Of a DNA stretch of 64,000 nt, positions 7,904 through 14,385 are shown in pieces. The DNA comes from Acidobacteriota bacterium (lineage in GTDB: Bacteria > Acidobacteriota > Terriglobia > Terriglobales > SCQP01). The position numbers and the translations under genes are program-made. The notes under the pieces were generated by a model. It did no database searches. It saw nothing but the letters and a program-made list of their open reading frames with translations, and had not been told where the DNA came from. Numbering within the stretch: position 1 is the first letter of the stretch; the number at the start of each line of letters is the position of its first letter. Location of the stretch: assembly GCA_004299485.1 (NCBI GenBank), contig SCQP01000014.1, positions 124,001 through 188,000 on the forward strand, read 5' to 3'.

Positions 7904-8533
7904 TTACAGAGATGGGGGATTATTTCGTGGCTTGGGGCGGTGGGAGAGTTTCCGGGCTTGGGCGAGAACCTTTTCGACCGGTTCGCGCAGGCGGAAATTG
8001 CTGGCCTGATGAATCCAGCGGATGATCCCCTGTTGATCAATCAGCACCAGTGTCGGCGTGTTGACGCTGATGCCCAGGAGATTTCGGTACTCCGGAGAGC
8101 GGGTGCCATACAGTTTCATGACCTGTTGTTTCGCATCCGACAGAATGGGGAAAGGAGTGTGGAGGTGATCGTGTACCCAGCGGGCTTTGGCGATGGGATC
8201 AACGCTGATCGCCAGGATTTGGACATCAAGAGCTCTAAACTCGCCTGCGTGCTTCGCGAACTCACCGAGTTCGCCCATGCAGTAGGGTCACCAATAGCCG
8301 CGATAAAAGTCGATGAGCACACTGTGCCCGCGATAGCGGCGCAGCTTAACCAATCCACTCTCCGCTGAGGGCAAGACAAAAGCGGGCGCCTGCTGGCCGA
8401 CATGGATATGCAGGGGGGCGATTTTGTCTTGCCCTCTGGCGGAGGCAGGTCCGAAAATCGCCGTGATGGCCGCGAGGCACAGCACAACGCTGAGAGCGGT
8501 GTGGCGAGATCTTAGTTGTCGTAGCGGCTTCAC
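7904..8533 (-). CDS. Peroxiredoxin-like selenoprotein (in-frame TGA read as selenocysteine 82)
   Basis: The gene is open from the GTG at 8533 to 7904 except for one TGA at 8290-8288. Read through, it gives 209 residues with an N-terminal signal peptide or anchor (residues 12-35) and an AhpC/TSA thioredoxin-fold domain. The TGA falls in FYRGYW-U-PYC, exactly the place of the peroxidatic cysteine in GYWCPYC relatives, with the resolving-type C85 three residues on. Downstream the family match continues (ISVDP, FPILSD, TLVLIDQQG). A perfect stem-loop starts 13 bases after the TGA. The GTG start overlaps the preceding reductase stop (GTGA), so the two are coupled. The likely job is thiol or selenol-based peroxide or disulfide chemistry outside the cytoplasm. 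The alternative is a nonsense-mutated pseudogene. Confidence 0.85.
8256..8274 (-). promoter_or_regulatory. Predicted bacterial SECIS element of the peroxiredoxin gene
   Basis: On the reverse strand the RNA is GCGAACUC, loop GGU, GAGUUCGC: a perfect 8-bp stem with G as the first loop base. The loop begins 21 nucleotides after the UGA. Published bacterial SECIS criteria ask for a hairpin just 3' of the UGA with the loop about 16-37 nucleotides away and a G in the first two loop positions; this fits. Confidence 0.8.
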
Positions 8534-9879
8534 AGCAGGTAGGGCAGGTTGGAGGCGTGGGTAGGATAGGTAAAGAGGGGATCGGCGAGGGCCTGGATGC
8601 GGAGGCCGGAGCGAATCGCCAAGGCGAAGAGATTGATCGTCTCTTCGGCGCCGGGGCCGAGGAGATGAGCGCCGAGGATTTTGTTGCTGTCCTCTTCAAT
8701 CAGCACTTTGAAGCCAGCGTAGTTTTCGCCGACACGACGGGAGGAGTACCAGCCGCTGGTGTCTTCGCGGTGGGTGCGGAAGCGTAGGCCTTTGGTTTTA
8801 GCTTCCTGTTCGCTCAGGCCGGCGGTGGCCAGCGGCGGCACGGTGAAGACGACCGAGGCCAAGCCGGCGTAATTGGCGGTGGTGTGGTTGCCATGGAGCA
8901 AATTGGCTGCCACGACCTGACCCTCATAGCCGGCCACGGGCGTCAGTGGCGCACCGGCGGTGGCGGCCGCATCGCCGGCGGCGTAGACGGACGGGTTGGA
9001 AATGCTCTGCAAAAACTCATTGACCGCGACGCCGTGGCGGTTCCAGGTCACGCCGCCTGCGTCCAGGTTCATATCGTCAATGTCGGCGATGCGACCGGCG
9101 CCGTGCACCGCCAGATCCGTGAGGAACGAGCGGGGCGCTGACTCCGGTCCGGCACGGACGGTGAGGTCCTGGCCGGTACGCTCCAGGGAGCGCACCGGGG
9201 TATCGAGTTCGACCCGGACACCCAGGGCGCGGGTTTTGGCGACGAGCACCTCCACGAGGTCGGGATCAAAATGCGCCAGCGGGCGGGCGTCGCGATGCAA
9301 GATCGTTACTTCGGCTCCGGCACGTACAGCAATGTGGGCGAATTCGAAGGAAACGTAACCCCCACCCACAAAAGTGATCCGGCGTGGGAGCGTGTCAAGA
9401 TCCAGGAACTGTTCGCTGGTGGTCAAGAGCTCTGCGCCAGGGATAGCGAGCGGCACGGGCTTGGCGCCAGCGGCAATCGCCACACGGCGCGGCTCGAGCT
9501 GTTCCTCACCGATACGGATTGTGGTTGGAGTGACGAACCGGGCGCGGCCGTGGTAGGCGGTGATGCCAGCCTTGCGGAAACTGTCTTCCCGGGCGGCAGG
9601 AACGGGGTCGGTGAAGGTGCGCTTGAAGCGCATAAGGGCGGGCCAGTCGATGGTGGGCGGGGCCAAGATCCCCTTGCCTTGCAGGCGCCGTCCCCAAGCC
9701 ACCGCTTCGGCAGCGCCCGCCAGAACTCTTTTGGGGTCGCAACCGCGCAAAGCGCAGGTTCCGCCGAAGGGCCGCGAGTCCACGATGGCCACTTGCCAGC
9801 CGGCCGCACGGCACTGGTGAGCGATCGTCTGGGCAGCGGATCCGCTGCCAATTACGAGGAGATCGAGTGGCCTGGTCAC
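8530..9879 (-). CDS. FAD-dependent pyridine nucleotide-disulfide oxidoreductase (mercuric/glutathione reductase-like)
   Basis: The 449-residue protein has the class-I disulfide reductase layout: FAD motif near the N-terminus (VIGSGSAAQT), redox pair GGTCALRGCDPK (C42 and C47), NAD(P)-binding FVGGGYVSFE, the second FAD motif YAAGDAAAT, and a dimerisation domain. The redox loop is TCALRGCDPK rather than the TCVNVGCIPSK of MerA, and the C-terminus (YPTHASNLPYLL) lacks a MerA-style CC pair. So it is not itself a second MerA. Sitting between merA and the selenoprotein peroxiredoxin, with coupled translation to the latter, it may be the reductase for that protein; this is inference. Confidence 0.87.
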   Translation of the reverse strand: MTRPLDLLVIGSGSAAQTIAHQCRAAGWQVAIVDSRPFGGTCALRGCDPKRVLAGAAEAVAWGRRLQGKGILAPPTIDWPALMRFKRTFTDPVPAAREDSFRKAGITAYHGRARFVTPTTIRIGEEQLEPRRVAIAAGAKPVPLAIPGAELLTTSEQFLDLDTLPRRITFVGGGYVSFEFAHIAVRAGAEVTILHRDARPLAHFDPDLVEVLVAKTRALGVRVELDTPVRSLERTGQDLTVRAGPESAPRSFLTDLAVHGAGRIADIDDMNLDAGGVTWNRHGVAVNEFLQSISNPSVYAAGDAAATAGAPLTPVAGYEGQVVAANLLHGNHTTANYAGLASVVFTVPPLATAGLSEQEAKTKGLRFRTHREDTSGWYSSRRVGENYAGFKVLIEEDSNKILGAHLLGPGAEETINLFALAIRSGLRIQALADPLFTYPTHASNLPYLL

Positions 9880-9924
9880 GGTTCCTTATGGATGATGCGC
9901 CCGGCGCAATCCGGTTACGGTTTT

Positions 9925-11454
9925 TTAAGCAGCGCAGCAGGATAGTTTTTTTACATCTCGAGTGAATGTTTGTGCGGCGAGCTTCAGGCCTTCCGCGTTG
10001 GTCAAGTACGGGTGGAACATAGAGGCGAGTTCGTCGACGGGGATATGGAAGCGGATGGCGGTCGCAGCCGCCTGGACCATTTCCCCTGCTTCTGGCGCGA
10101 GAAAGTGAGCACCCAGGAGTAGACCGTTATCGCCAGCCACGAGTTTGATCATACCCCGGGTGTCGCGCGCCGCCAGCGCGCGGGGCACATAGGACATGGG
10201 CAGCCGGGCAACCCTGATGTGGCTCGCCACTTTTTGCCCTGGTCGCTCCCGTTGGTCGCTTGGAGTGCGGGCTTCGATTCCCGGCAGGGTCCGCCCGCTG
10301 GCGCTCAGGCCTCCTCCAAGCTGCCGCCATTCGGTTGCATTTTGCTCCCGGGCCTGCGCCTCGGTTAAGCCTACGGAAGCCACGGCAGGATCGGTAAAGG
10401 TCACCCGAGGCAACGCGCTCAGGTCATAGCGCCGCTGGTTACCCTGCAGGGCGTTGGTCGCAGCCAGATTTCCGGCGTAGGCCGCCACGTACACGAACAT
10501 GGGATCGCCGATTACATCTCCGGCAGCGTAAATTCCGGCGTGGTTGGTTTCCAGATGATCGCTCACCAGGATCTCGCCCTTGGCGCCCAGGCGGATTCCA
10601 GCAGATTCCAACCCCAGGCCGGCCGTATTGGCGCGCCGACCCGTAGCGACGAGAAGCTGTTCGGCTTCCAACACTGTATTGGCGCTACCTTCGCGGAGGC
10701 GCAACTGGTATGCCCCCGGCTGCCCGGTGACCCCGGTCACCATGGCGCCCGCACGGATCGTCATGCCTTCGCCGCGTAGATAGTCCACCAACAGCTCACT
10801 GATTTCGGCGTCCTCGCCGGGAAGGATCCGCGGTGCGGCTTCTAATACGGTCACCTGACTGCCCAGGCGCGCGAACATCTGCGCCAGTTCCAGCCCGACT
10901 GCCCCGCCGCCCAGCACAATGAGGCGACGGGGAATGGTGCTGAGCGCCAGAGCCTCGGTGCTGGTCAGGTAGGGGACGTCAGCCAGCCCTGAGATGGGCG
11001 GCGCCCAGGGCCGCGCACCGGTGGCCAGGAGCACTTTGCCTGCGGGGACGGGTTCGCCTCCCACGCTGACGAGGCCATCCCGGCCCAACCGCGCGCTGCC
11101 GACCGCCAGCTTGACGGAAGGATATGCGGCCAGCACATCCCTGTATTTGCTTTGGCGCAAGGAGGCGACGAGTTCGTCTTTTTGCGCCACGATAGCCTCC
11201 AGCGCTACGGGCTCCGCGTGGGTACGGACGCCGGCAAAGGCGGCGTGGCCAGCGCGATGGGAAGCCTCAGCGGCTCGAATCATGGTCTTGGAGGGAACGC
11301 AGCCTACATTAACGCAGGTGCCACCCAAAGTTCCCCGCTCCACCATGGTGACCGAGGCTCCTAATTCCGCAGCCGCGATGGCCGCCGCGAACCCTGCTGA
11401 CCCGCCGCCGATGATGAGCAGGTCGACTGCATCCGTGTGAATGGTTTGGGGCAT
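9925..11454 (-). CDS. merA: Mercury(II) reductase MerA with an in-frame 37-residue insert
   Basis: MerA reduces Hg(II) to volatile Hg(0) with NADPH. The protein has 509 residues and no N-terminal HMA domain. The redox pair is in GGTCVNVGC (C47, C52), the C-terminal mercury-delivering pair in KKLSCCAA (C506-C507), and the conserved HPYLTNAEGLKLAAQTF precedes it. Residues 376-412 do not belong to the family: they are translated from a 111-bp repeat copy inserted in frame just before the MSYVPRALA segment, at the start of the interface domain. Whether the enzyme tolerates the insert is unknown. It follows merP by 11 bases. Confidence 0.94.
   Translation of the reverse strand: MPQTIHTDAVDLLIIGGGSAGFAAAIAAAELGASVTMVERGTLGGTCVNVGCVPSKTMIRAAEASHRAGHAAFAGVRTHAEPVALEAIVAQKDELVASLRQSKYRDVLAAYPSVKLAVGSARLGRDGLVSVGGEPVPAGKVLLATGARPWAPPISGLADVPYLTSTEALALSTIPRRLIVLGGGAVGLELAQMFARLGSQVTVLEAAPRILPGEDAEISELLVDYLRGEGMTIRAGAMVTGVTGQPGAYQLRLREGSANTVLEAEQLLVATGRRANTAGLGLESAGIRLGAKGEILVSDHLETNHAGIYAAGDVIGDPMFVYVAAYAGNLAATNALQGNQRRYDLSALPRVTFTDPAVASVGLTEAQAREQNATEWRQLGGGLSASGRTLPGIEARTPSDQRERPGQKVASHIRVARLPMSYVPRALAARDTRGMIKLVAGDNGLLLGAHFLAPEAGEMVQAAATAIRFHIPVDELASMFHPYLTNAEGLKLAAQTFTRDVKKLSCCAA
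10219..10329 (+). repeat. 111-bp dispersed repeat, copy 3, inside merA
   Basis: A near-consensus copy of exactly 111 bp, from GTGGCTCGCCAC to CTGCCGCCA, embedded antisense in merA. On the merA strand it reads as 37 sense codons (starting WRQLGGG and ending KVASH). Flanking merA sequence is continuous on both sides. Confidence 0.97.
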
Positions 11455-11465
11455 CGAGACTCCTC

Positions 11466-11768
11466 CTATTTTTGCTTGGCTTTTTCGACGTGCGAAGGGT
11501 AACCGGCTCGAGCCGTAACCTTCTCCAAGGCTGCAACATTGGTTTTGGCGTCGTTGTAGCTGACGCGAATTTCTTTGCGGCTGAAATTGACCGTGACCTG
11601 TTCAACGCCGGGGGAGCGCTGCAGTGCCGTCTTGACGGTTATCGGACAAACCGGGCAGGTCATTCCGGGAACGGAAAGTACCACGGTGCGCGTTGCTGCC
11701 CAAGCGGGGGCGGAAAGAAAAGAGAGCAACGCGAGTGAGAGAACGGAATTGAGAACGAGACGTTTCAT
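11466..11768 (-). CDS. merP: Periplasmic mercuric ion-binding protein MerP
   Basis: MerP binds Hg(II) in the periplasm and passes it to MerT. The 100-residue protein has a signal peptide (residues 1-24, ending AWA) and one HMA domain with the metal site GMTCPVCPITV. This copy keeps both cysteines, in contrast to the TGA-containing HMA gene at 13.9 kb. Gene order merT-merP-merA is the classical one. Confidence 0.95.
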   Translation of the reverse strand: MKRLVLNSVLSLALLSFLSAPAWAATRTVVLSVPGMTCPVCPITVKTALQRSPGVEQVTVNFSRKEIRVSYNDAKTNVAALEKVTARAGYPSHVEKAKQK

Positions 11769-11789
11769 TGCGAGCCTCCTGAGTATCGA

Positions 11790-12167
11790 TCAGTAAAACA
11801 CTGGCGCCAGATAGGGAAAAGCAAATGCCAGCAGCAGCAGCGCGGCCACGACGAAAAAGAGGGAGCGGTAGAGCCGGCGCACCGGCGGCCGGGCGCACAT
11901 TTTTGCGGGTGCGCACGCCGGGGAAGAGCGAAATATGACACGGTAAGCCAGAGCAAGCGCAATCGCGGCTACCGCCAGAAAGATGGGGCGATAGGGTTCG
12001 AGGTTCTGCAAGTGGCTTAGCCAAACGCCGCCCAAGCCTACGGCCACAAAAAGCAATGGTCCCAGGCAGCAGGCTGAGGCCAGAATGGCGAGTACGCCTC
12101 CCGCCGCCAGCCAGCCTTTGCCAGTTCCGCGCGGGTTGGATGCTTCCGTTGTTGGGTTCGCCGCCAT
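11790..12167 (-). CDS. merT: Mercuric ion transporter MerT
   Basis: From the ATG at 12167 the protein has 125 residues with three membrane segments. The first ends with the cysteine pair SACCLGPLL, the mercury-accepting site of MerT; a second cysteine region (SPACAPAKMCARPP) lies on the cytoplasmic loop. The frame is open upstream, but that part overlaps the mer promoter and merR, so the ATG at 12167 is preferred. It is the first gene of the reverse mer operon. Confidence 0.94.
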   Translation of the reverse strand: MAANPTTEASNPRGTGKGWLAAGGVLAILASACCLGPLLFVAVGLGGVWLSHLQNLEPYRPIFLAVAAIALALAYRVIFRSSPACAPAKMCARPPVRRLYRSLFFVVAALLLLAFAFPYLAPVFY

Positions 12168-12189
12168 CGCTTTTTCTGCCTCCACTGCT

Positions 12190-12220
12190 AGACTAGAACC
12201 GTACTTAAGTACGGAGTCAA
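12190..12220 (-). promoter_or_regulatory. mer operator/promoter (MerR-type, 19-bp spacer)
   Basis: On the reverse strand: -35 TTGACT (12220-12215), a 19-base spacer containing the perfect 16-bp palindrome CCGTACTTAAGTACGG, then -10 TAGTCT (12195-12190). The over-long spacer and GTAC...GTAC dyad match classical mer promoters, where MerR bound to Hg(II) untwists the DNA to allow open-complex formation. It drives merTPA and overlaps the divergent merR promoter region. Confidence 0.94.
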
Positions 12221-12233
12221 GGGGAATGTTTGC

Positions 12234-12674
12234 ATGCTCCTCACAGTGGATACGGCCCCGAGGATGACGGTTGGCGAACTGGCCCGGCGGGCGAGCGTCA
12301 ACGTGGAAACGATCCGCTTCTACCAGCGTCGGCGCTTGCTCGCCGTGCCCTCCCGGCCACTGGGAGGGATCCGGCGCTATGGCGCCGAGGATCTTGCACG
12401 GCTGGAGTTCATCAAACATGCGCAACGGTTAGGTTTCAGCCTGGGTGAGGTCCACGAACTGCTGCGCCTGGAGGACGGAACCCATTGCCGGGAGGCGCGC
12501 TCGCTGGGCGAAAGCAAGCTGGCGCTGGTGCGCTCGCGCCTGGCCGATCTGCGCCACATCGAGCGGGCGCTGCGCGACCTGGTGCACCGCTGTGGCGACG
12601 GCGGCGGGCGCTTGTCGTGCCCCTTGATCGCTGCCCTGCAAGACCCGGGCAAGCGCGGCCGGCGCCTCAGGTAG
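12234..12674 (+). CDS. merR: Mercury-responsive transcriptional regulator MerR
   Basis: The 146-residue protein has the N-terminal MerR winged helix (VGELARRASVNVETIRFYQRR) and the dimerisation helix. Three cysteines stand where MerR uses them to bind Hg(II): THC in the EDGTHCREA segment, RCGDGG, and LSCPL. It is divergent from merT across the mer operator. The ATG at 12234 is used; an ATG at 12264 would also fit. Its stop codon TAG shares its last base with the start of a 111-bp repeat copy. Confidence 0.93.
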   Translation: MLLTVDTAPRMTVGELARRASVNVETIRFYQRRRLLAVPSRPLGGIRRYGAEDLARLEFIKHAQRLGFSLGEVHELLRLEDGTHCREARSLGESKLALVRSRLADLRHIERALRDLVHRCGDGGGRLSCPLIAALQDPGKRGRRLR

Positions 12675-12805
12675 TGGCTCGCCACTTTTTGCCGTGGCAC
12701 GGCCACCTCTTTTTGGAGCCGCCCTCCCGCTGGTCGGGCTGTGGCCGAACGTCGCTCCCCGGCAACGGACGCCCGCTGGCGCTCAGGGCGCCTCCAAGTT
12801 GCCGC
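12674..12805 (+). repeat. 111-bp dispersed repeat, copy 4 (expanded, divergent)
   Basis: It shares the first 20 bases (GTGGCTCGCCACTTTTTGCC) and the 3' part (ACGCCCGCTGGCGCTCAGGG ... CCTCCAAG) with the consensus. The middle is replaced and longer, with its own inverted segments such as CCGTGGCACGG. A further partial core (GTCGCTCCCGTTGGTCGC) follows at 12811-12828. Confidence 0.8.
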
Positions 12806-12848
12806 GACTGGTCGCTCCCGTTGGTCGCAGTGCGCACAAAAATAACGC

Positions 12849-12880
12849 TTGCTCCTACACCCGAGTGCAGGAATTAGCCT
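12849..12880 (+). promoter_or_regulatory. Candidate MerR-family promoter for the Cys-rich/outer-membrane/HMA genes
   Basis: -35-like TTGCTC (12849-12854) and -10-like TAGCCT (12875-12880) are 20 bases apart and flank the dyad TCCTACAC-CCGA-GTGCAGGA (7 of 8 pairs). The long spacer with a central dyad, and the similarity of TAGCCT to the TAGTCT of the mer promoter, suggest control by MerR or by the second MerR-family protein at 14.4 kb. Confidence 0.55.
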
Positions 12881-12899
12881 GAAGTTGAAAGGAGGCAAT

Positions 12900-13043
12900 A
12901 TGCCATTGGTGGAAGGAGAAGTCTACCGCTGCCCGGATGCGAGCTGCGGATGTGAGGTCCGCGTGACCCATAGCGCAAATCCGAAATGTGCGGGCCAAGG
13001 AAGCCCGCACTGCTGCTGTGGGAAGTCGATGATCAAACAGTGA
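12900..13043 (+). CDS. Small cysteine-rich metal-binding peptide
   Basis: From the ATG at 12900, preceded by a strong AAAGGAGG ribosome site, this is a 47-residue peptide with eight cysteines: YRCPDASCGCEV, NPKCAG and HCCCGKSM. The spacing suggests one or two zinc-ribbon or metallothionein-like metal sites. No signal peptide, so it probably buffers metal in the cytoplasm. It is followed directly by a strong terminator. I do not recognise a named family. Confidence 0.8.
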   Translation: MPLVEGEVYRCPDASCGCEVRVTHSANPKCAGQGSPHCCCGKSMIKQ

Positions 13044-13050
13044 CACTCTC

Positions 13051-13080
13051 GGGCCCGGCGCGAGCCGGGCCCGTTTTCTT
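13051..13080 (+). terminator. Rho-independent terminator or attenuator abutting the next start codon
   Basis: GGGCCCGGC, loop GCGA, GCCGGGCCC, then GTTTTCTT. The stem is nine perfect G-C pairs. The T-tract ends at the base before the ATG of the outer-membrane protein gene, leaving no room for a ribosome site downstream of it, so read-through mRNA would carry the start codon directly on the hairpin's flank. Confidence 0.85.
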
Positions 13081-13893
13081 ATGCGACTGCGAGGACAGTT
13101 CATTTTGGGATGCGCGCTGGCGCTGACAGTGACGCCTGCACTGGCGAACGGCCACGGGCCGGTGTTTGGGCTGGCCACGCCGACCAATGGTAAGGGCGCC
13201 TGGACACTGGATTTCGCGCCCATGTTCCGAGCCGGACGCGCGGGCGAGGCGGCCGAGGCAGAAATGATGCGTGCCATGCTGACCTATGGGTTAACCGCGA
13301 ACTGGGAAATCTCGTTCTCAGCGCCGGCGATGCTCGGGAACACGCGCCGGCCAGCGGCGCGGCTTACCGGGATGATGGCGGCGAATGGCGAGTTTGAGGC
13401 ATTGACGGGCTGGCGCTTTCAGCGGCGGGAACCCGCTGTGGGCTTGCGGCGGGAGAGCACGGCGTATTTCGGCGTGGACGTACCGGGGCCGCAGGCATCG
13501 CAGGGCAAAGGCGTTTACGCGGCGGTGGCAACGGGACTGGCCTCGCGCACGAACTATCTATGGGCGGGGGTTGGCGACCAGTACCTGAGCGCAGGTGGCC
13601 AAAAGGCGGCGCTGAACACGGCGTTCTACAGTCTGGTGTATGGGTATCGGCCGTTTGCCGCGCGGCAACACTATCCCGGGCTGGACTGGCGGGTTTTTGC
13701 CGAGCTCACGGGTGAACACGACAGCACGGTGCGCAGCTCTGGCGATCAGGTGTTTCTGGGACCTTCGGTGTTGCTGATTCATAAAGACATCGGCTTCAGC
13801 GCGGGCGTGCAATGGCCAATCTATTCTGGCGGCGGTGCGGGGTTTCGGCCCGAGCGGCACCGGGTGGTGATTGACGTGAGCTATTTTTTTTGA
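13081..13893 (+). CDS. Outer-membrane beta-barrel protein of the metal island
   Basis: The 270-residue protein starts with a signal peptide (residues 1-22, ending PALA). The rest alternates polar and aromatic residues and ends IDVSYFF, a terminal phenylalanine typical of barrels inserted by the BAM machinery. It resembles transporter-like or 'copper resistance' barrel proteins in general form, but I cannot name a family. It lies directly between a Cys-rich peptide and the HMA selenoprotein, with only nine bases to the latter, so a role in metal passage or binding at the outer membrane is plausible. Confidence 0.72.
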   Translation: MRLRGQFILGCALALTVTPALANGHGPVFGLATPTNGKGAWTLDFAPMFRAGRAGEAAEAEMMRAMLTYGLTANWEISFSAPAMLGNTRRPAARLTGMMAANGEFEALTGWRFQRREPAVGLRRESTAYFGVDVPGPQASQGKGVYAAVATGLASRTNYLWAGVGDQYLSAGGQKAALNTAFYSLVYGYRPFAARQHYPGLDWRVFAELTGEHDSTVRSSGDQVFLGPSVLLIHKDIGFSAGVQWPIYSGGGAGFRPERHRVVIDVSYFF

Positions 13894-13902
13894 GGAGGGT
13901 CT

Positions 13903-14385
13903 ATGAAGCGAGCGGGTCTGACATTGTTGCTGCTGGTGGCCGCGTTGGGCGTGGGCGCGCGGGCGCAGTACCAGCATATTCAACAGACGATCTACGGAAT
14001 GGATTGAGGGGTCTGCGCCCACGCCGTGAGCGTGGCCGTAGGCAAGATCCCGGGCGTGACGGGAGTCAAAGTTGAGATAAATCTGGGGCTGGCGGAAATA
14101 ACGCTGGCGCGTGTCAACCGGGTTGGATTACGTCAGATTCGCAAGGCGATCCGGGCGCAGGGGTTCAATCCGCGCCAGGCGCTGCTGAGCGCCACGGGCA
14201 AGCTGCGGCAAGAAGACGGGCACTGGGTGTTTCAGGTGAGCGGCAACGCGGAGGATCTGCGGGTTACCGGGCCGGTGCCGCGCGCGTGGGCGGAGCTGGC
14301 GGGCAAGCCGGTGCTTATGCACGGCGAGGCGCCGGCGCCGGGCAGGGACGGCCCGACAGTTCATATCTTTTCGATCGGCCCGTGA
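13903..14385 (+). CDS. HMA-domain selenoprotein (MerP-like, in-frame TGA as selenocysteine 35)
   Basis: The gene has an AGGAGG site five bases before its ATG and is open for 160 codons except a TGA at 14005-14007. Residues 1-22 are a signal peptide (ending ARAQ). The HMA domain follows: QTIYGMD-U-GVCAHAVSVAVGKIPGV, where the TGA replaces the first cysteine of the metal-binding CxxC, giving UxxC. The rest of the domain (VKVEINLGLAEITL, IRKAIRAQGF) is intact in the same frame, and a conserved-looking C-terminal extension of about 60 residues follows. A long two-part stem-loop begins four bases after the TGA. The protein would be a periplasmic soft-metal binder with selenolate-thiolate ligation. 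It could instead be a nonsense mutation, but the position argues against that. Confidence 0.83.
14011..14043 (+). promoter_or_regulatory. Predicted bacterial SECIS element of the HMA gene
   Basis: Upper stem CCACGC/GCGUGG (14019-14024 with 14030-14035), loop CGUGA. Below a single C-C mismatch come seven more pairs (14011-14017 with 14037-14043, including two G-U). The loop begins 17 nucleotides after the UGA and has G as its second base. Distance and loop rule match known bacterial SECIS elements. Confidence 0.82.

Noticed and set aside
8288-8290. Treating the TGA in the peroxiredoxin gene as a plain stop and calling two partial genes
   Set aside because: The downstream part continues the same domain in the same frame, the TGA sits at the catalytic cysteine, and a SECIS-like hairpin follows.
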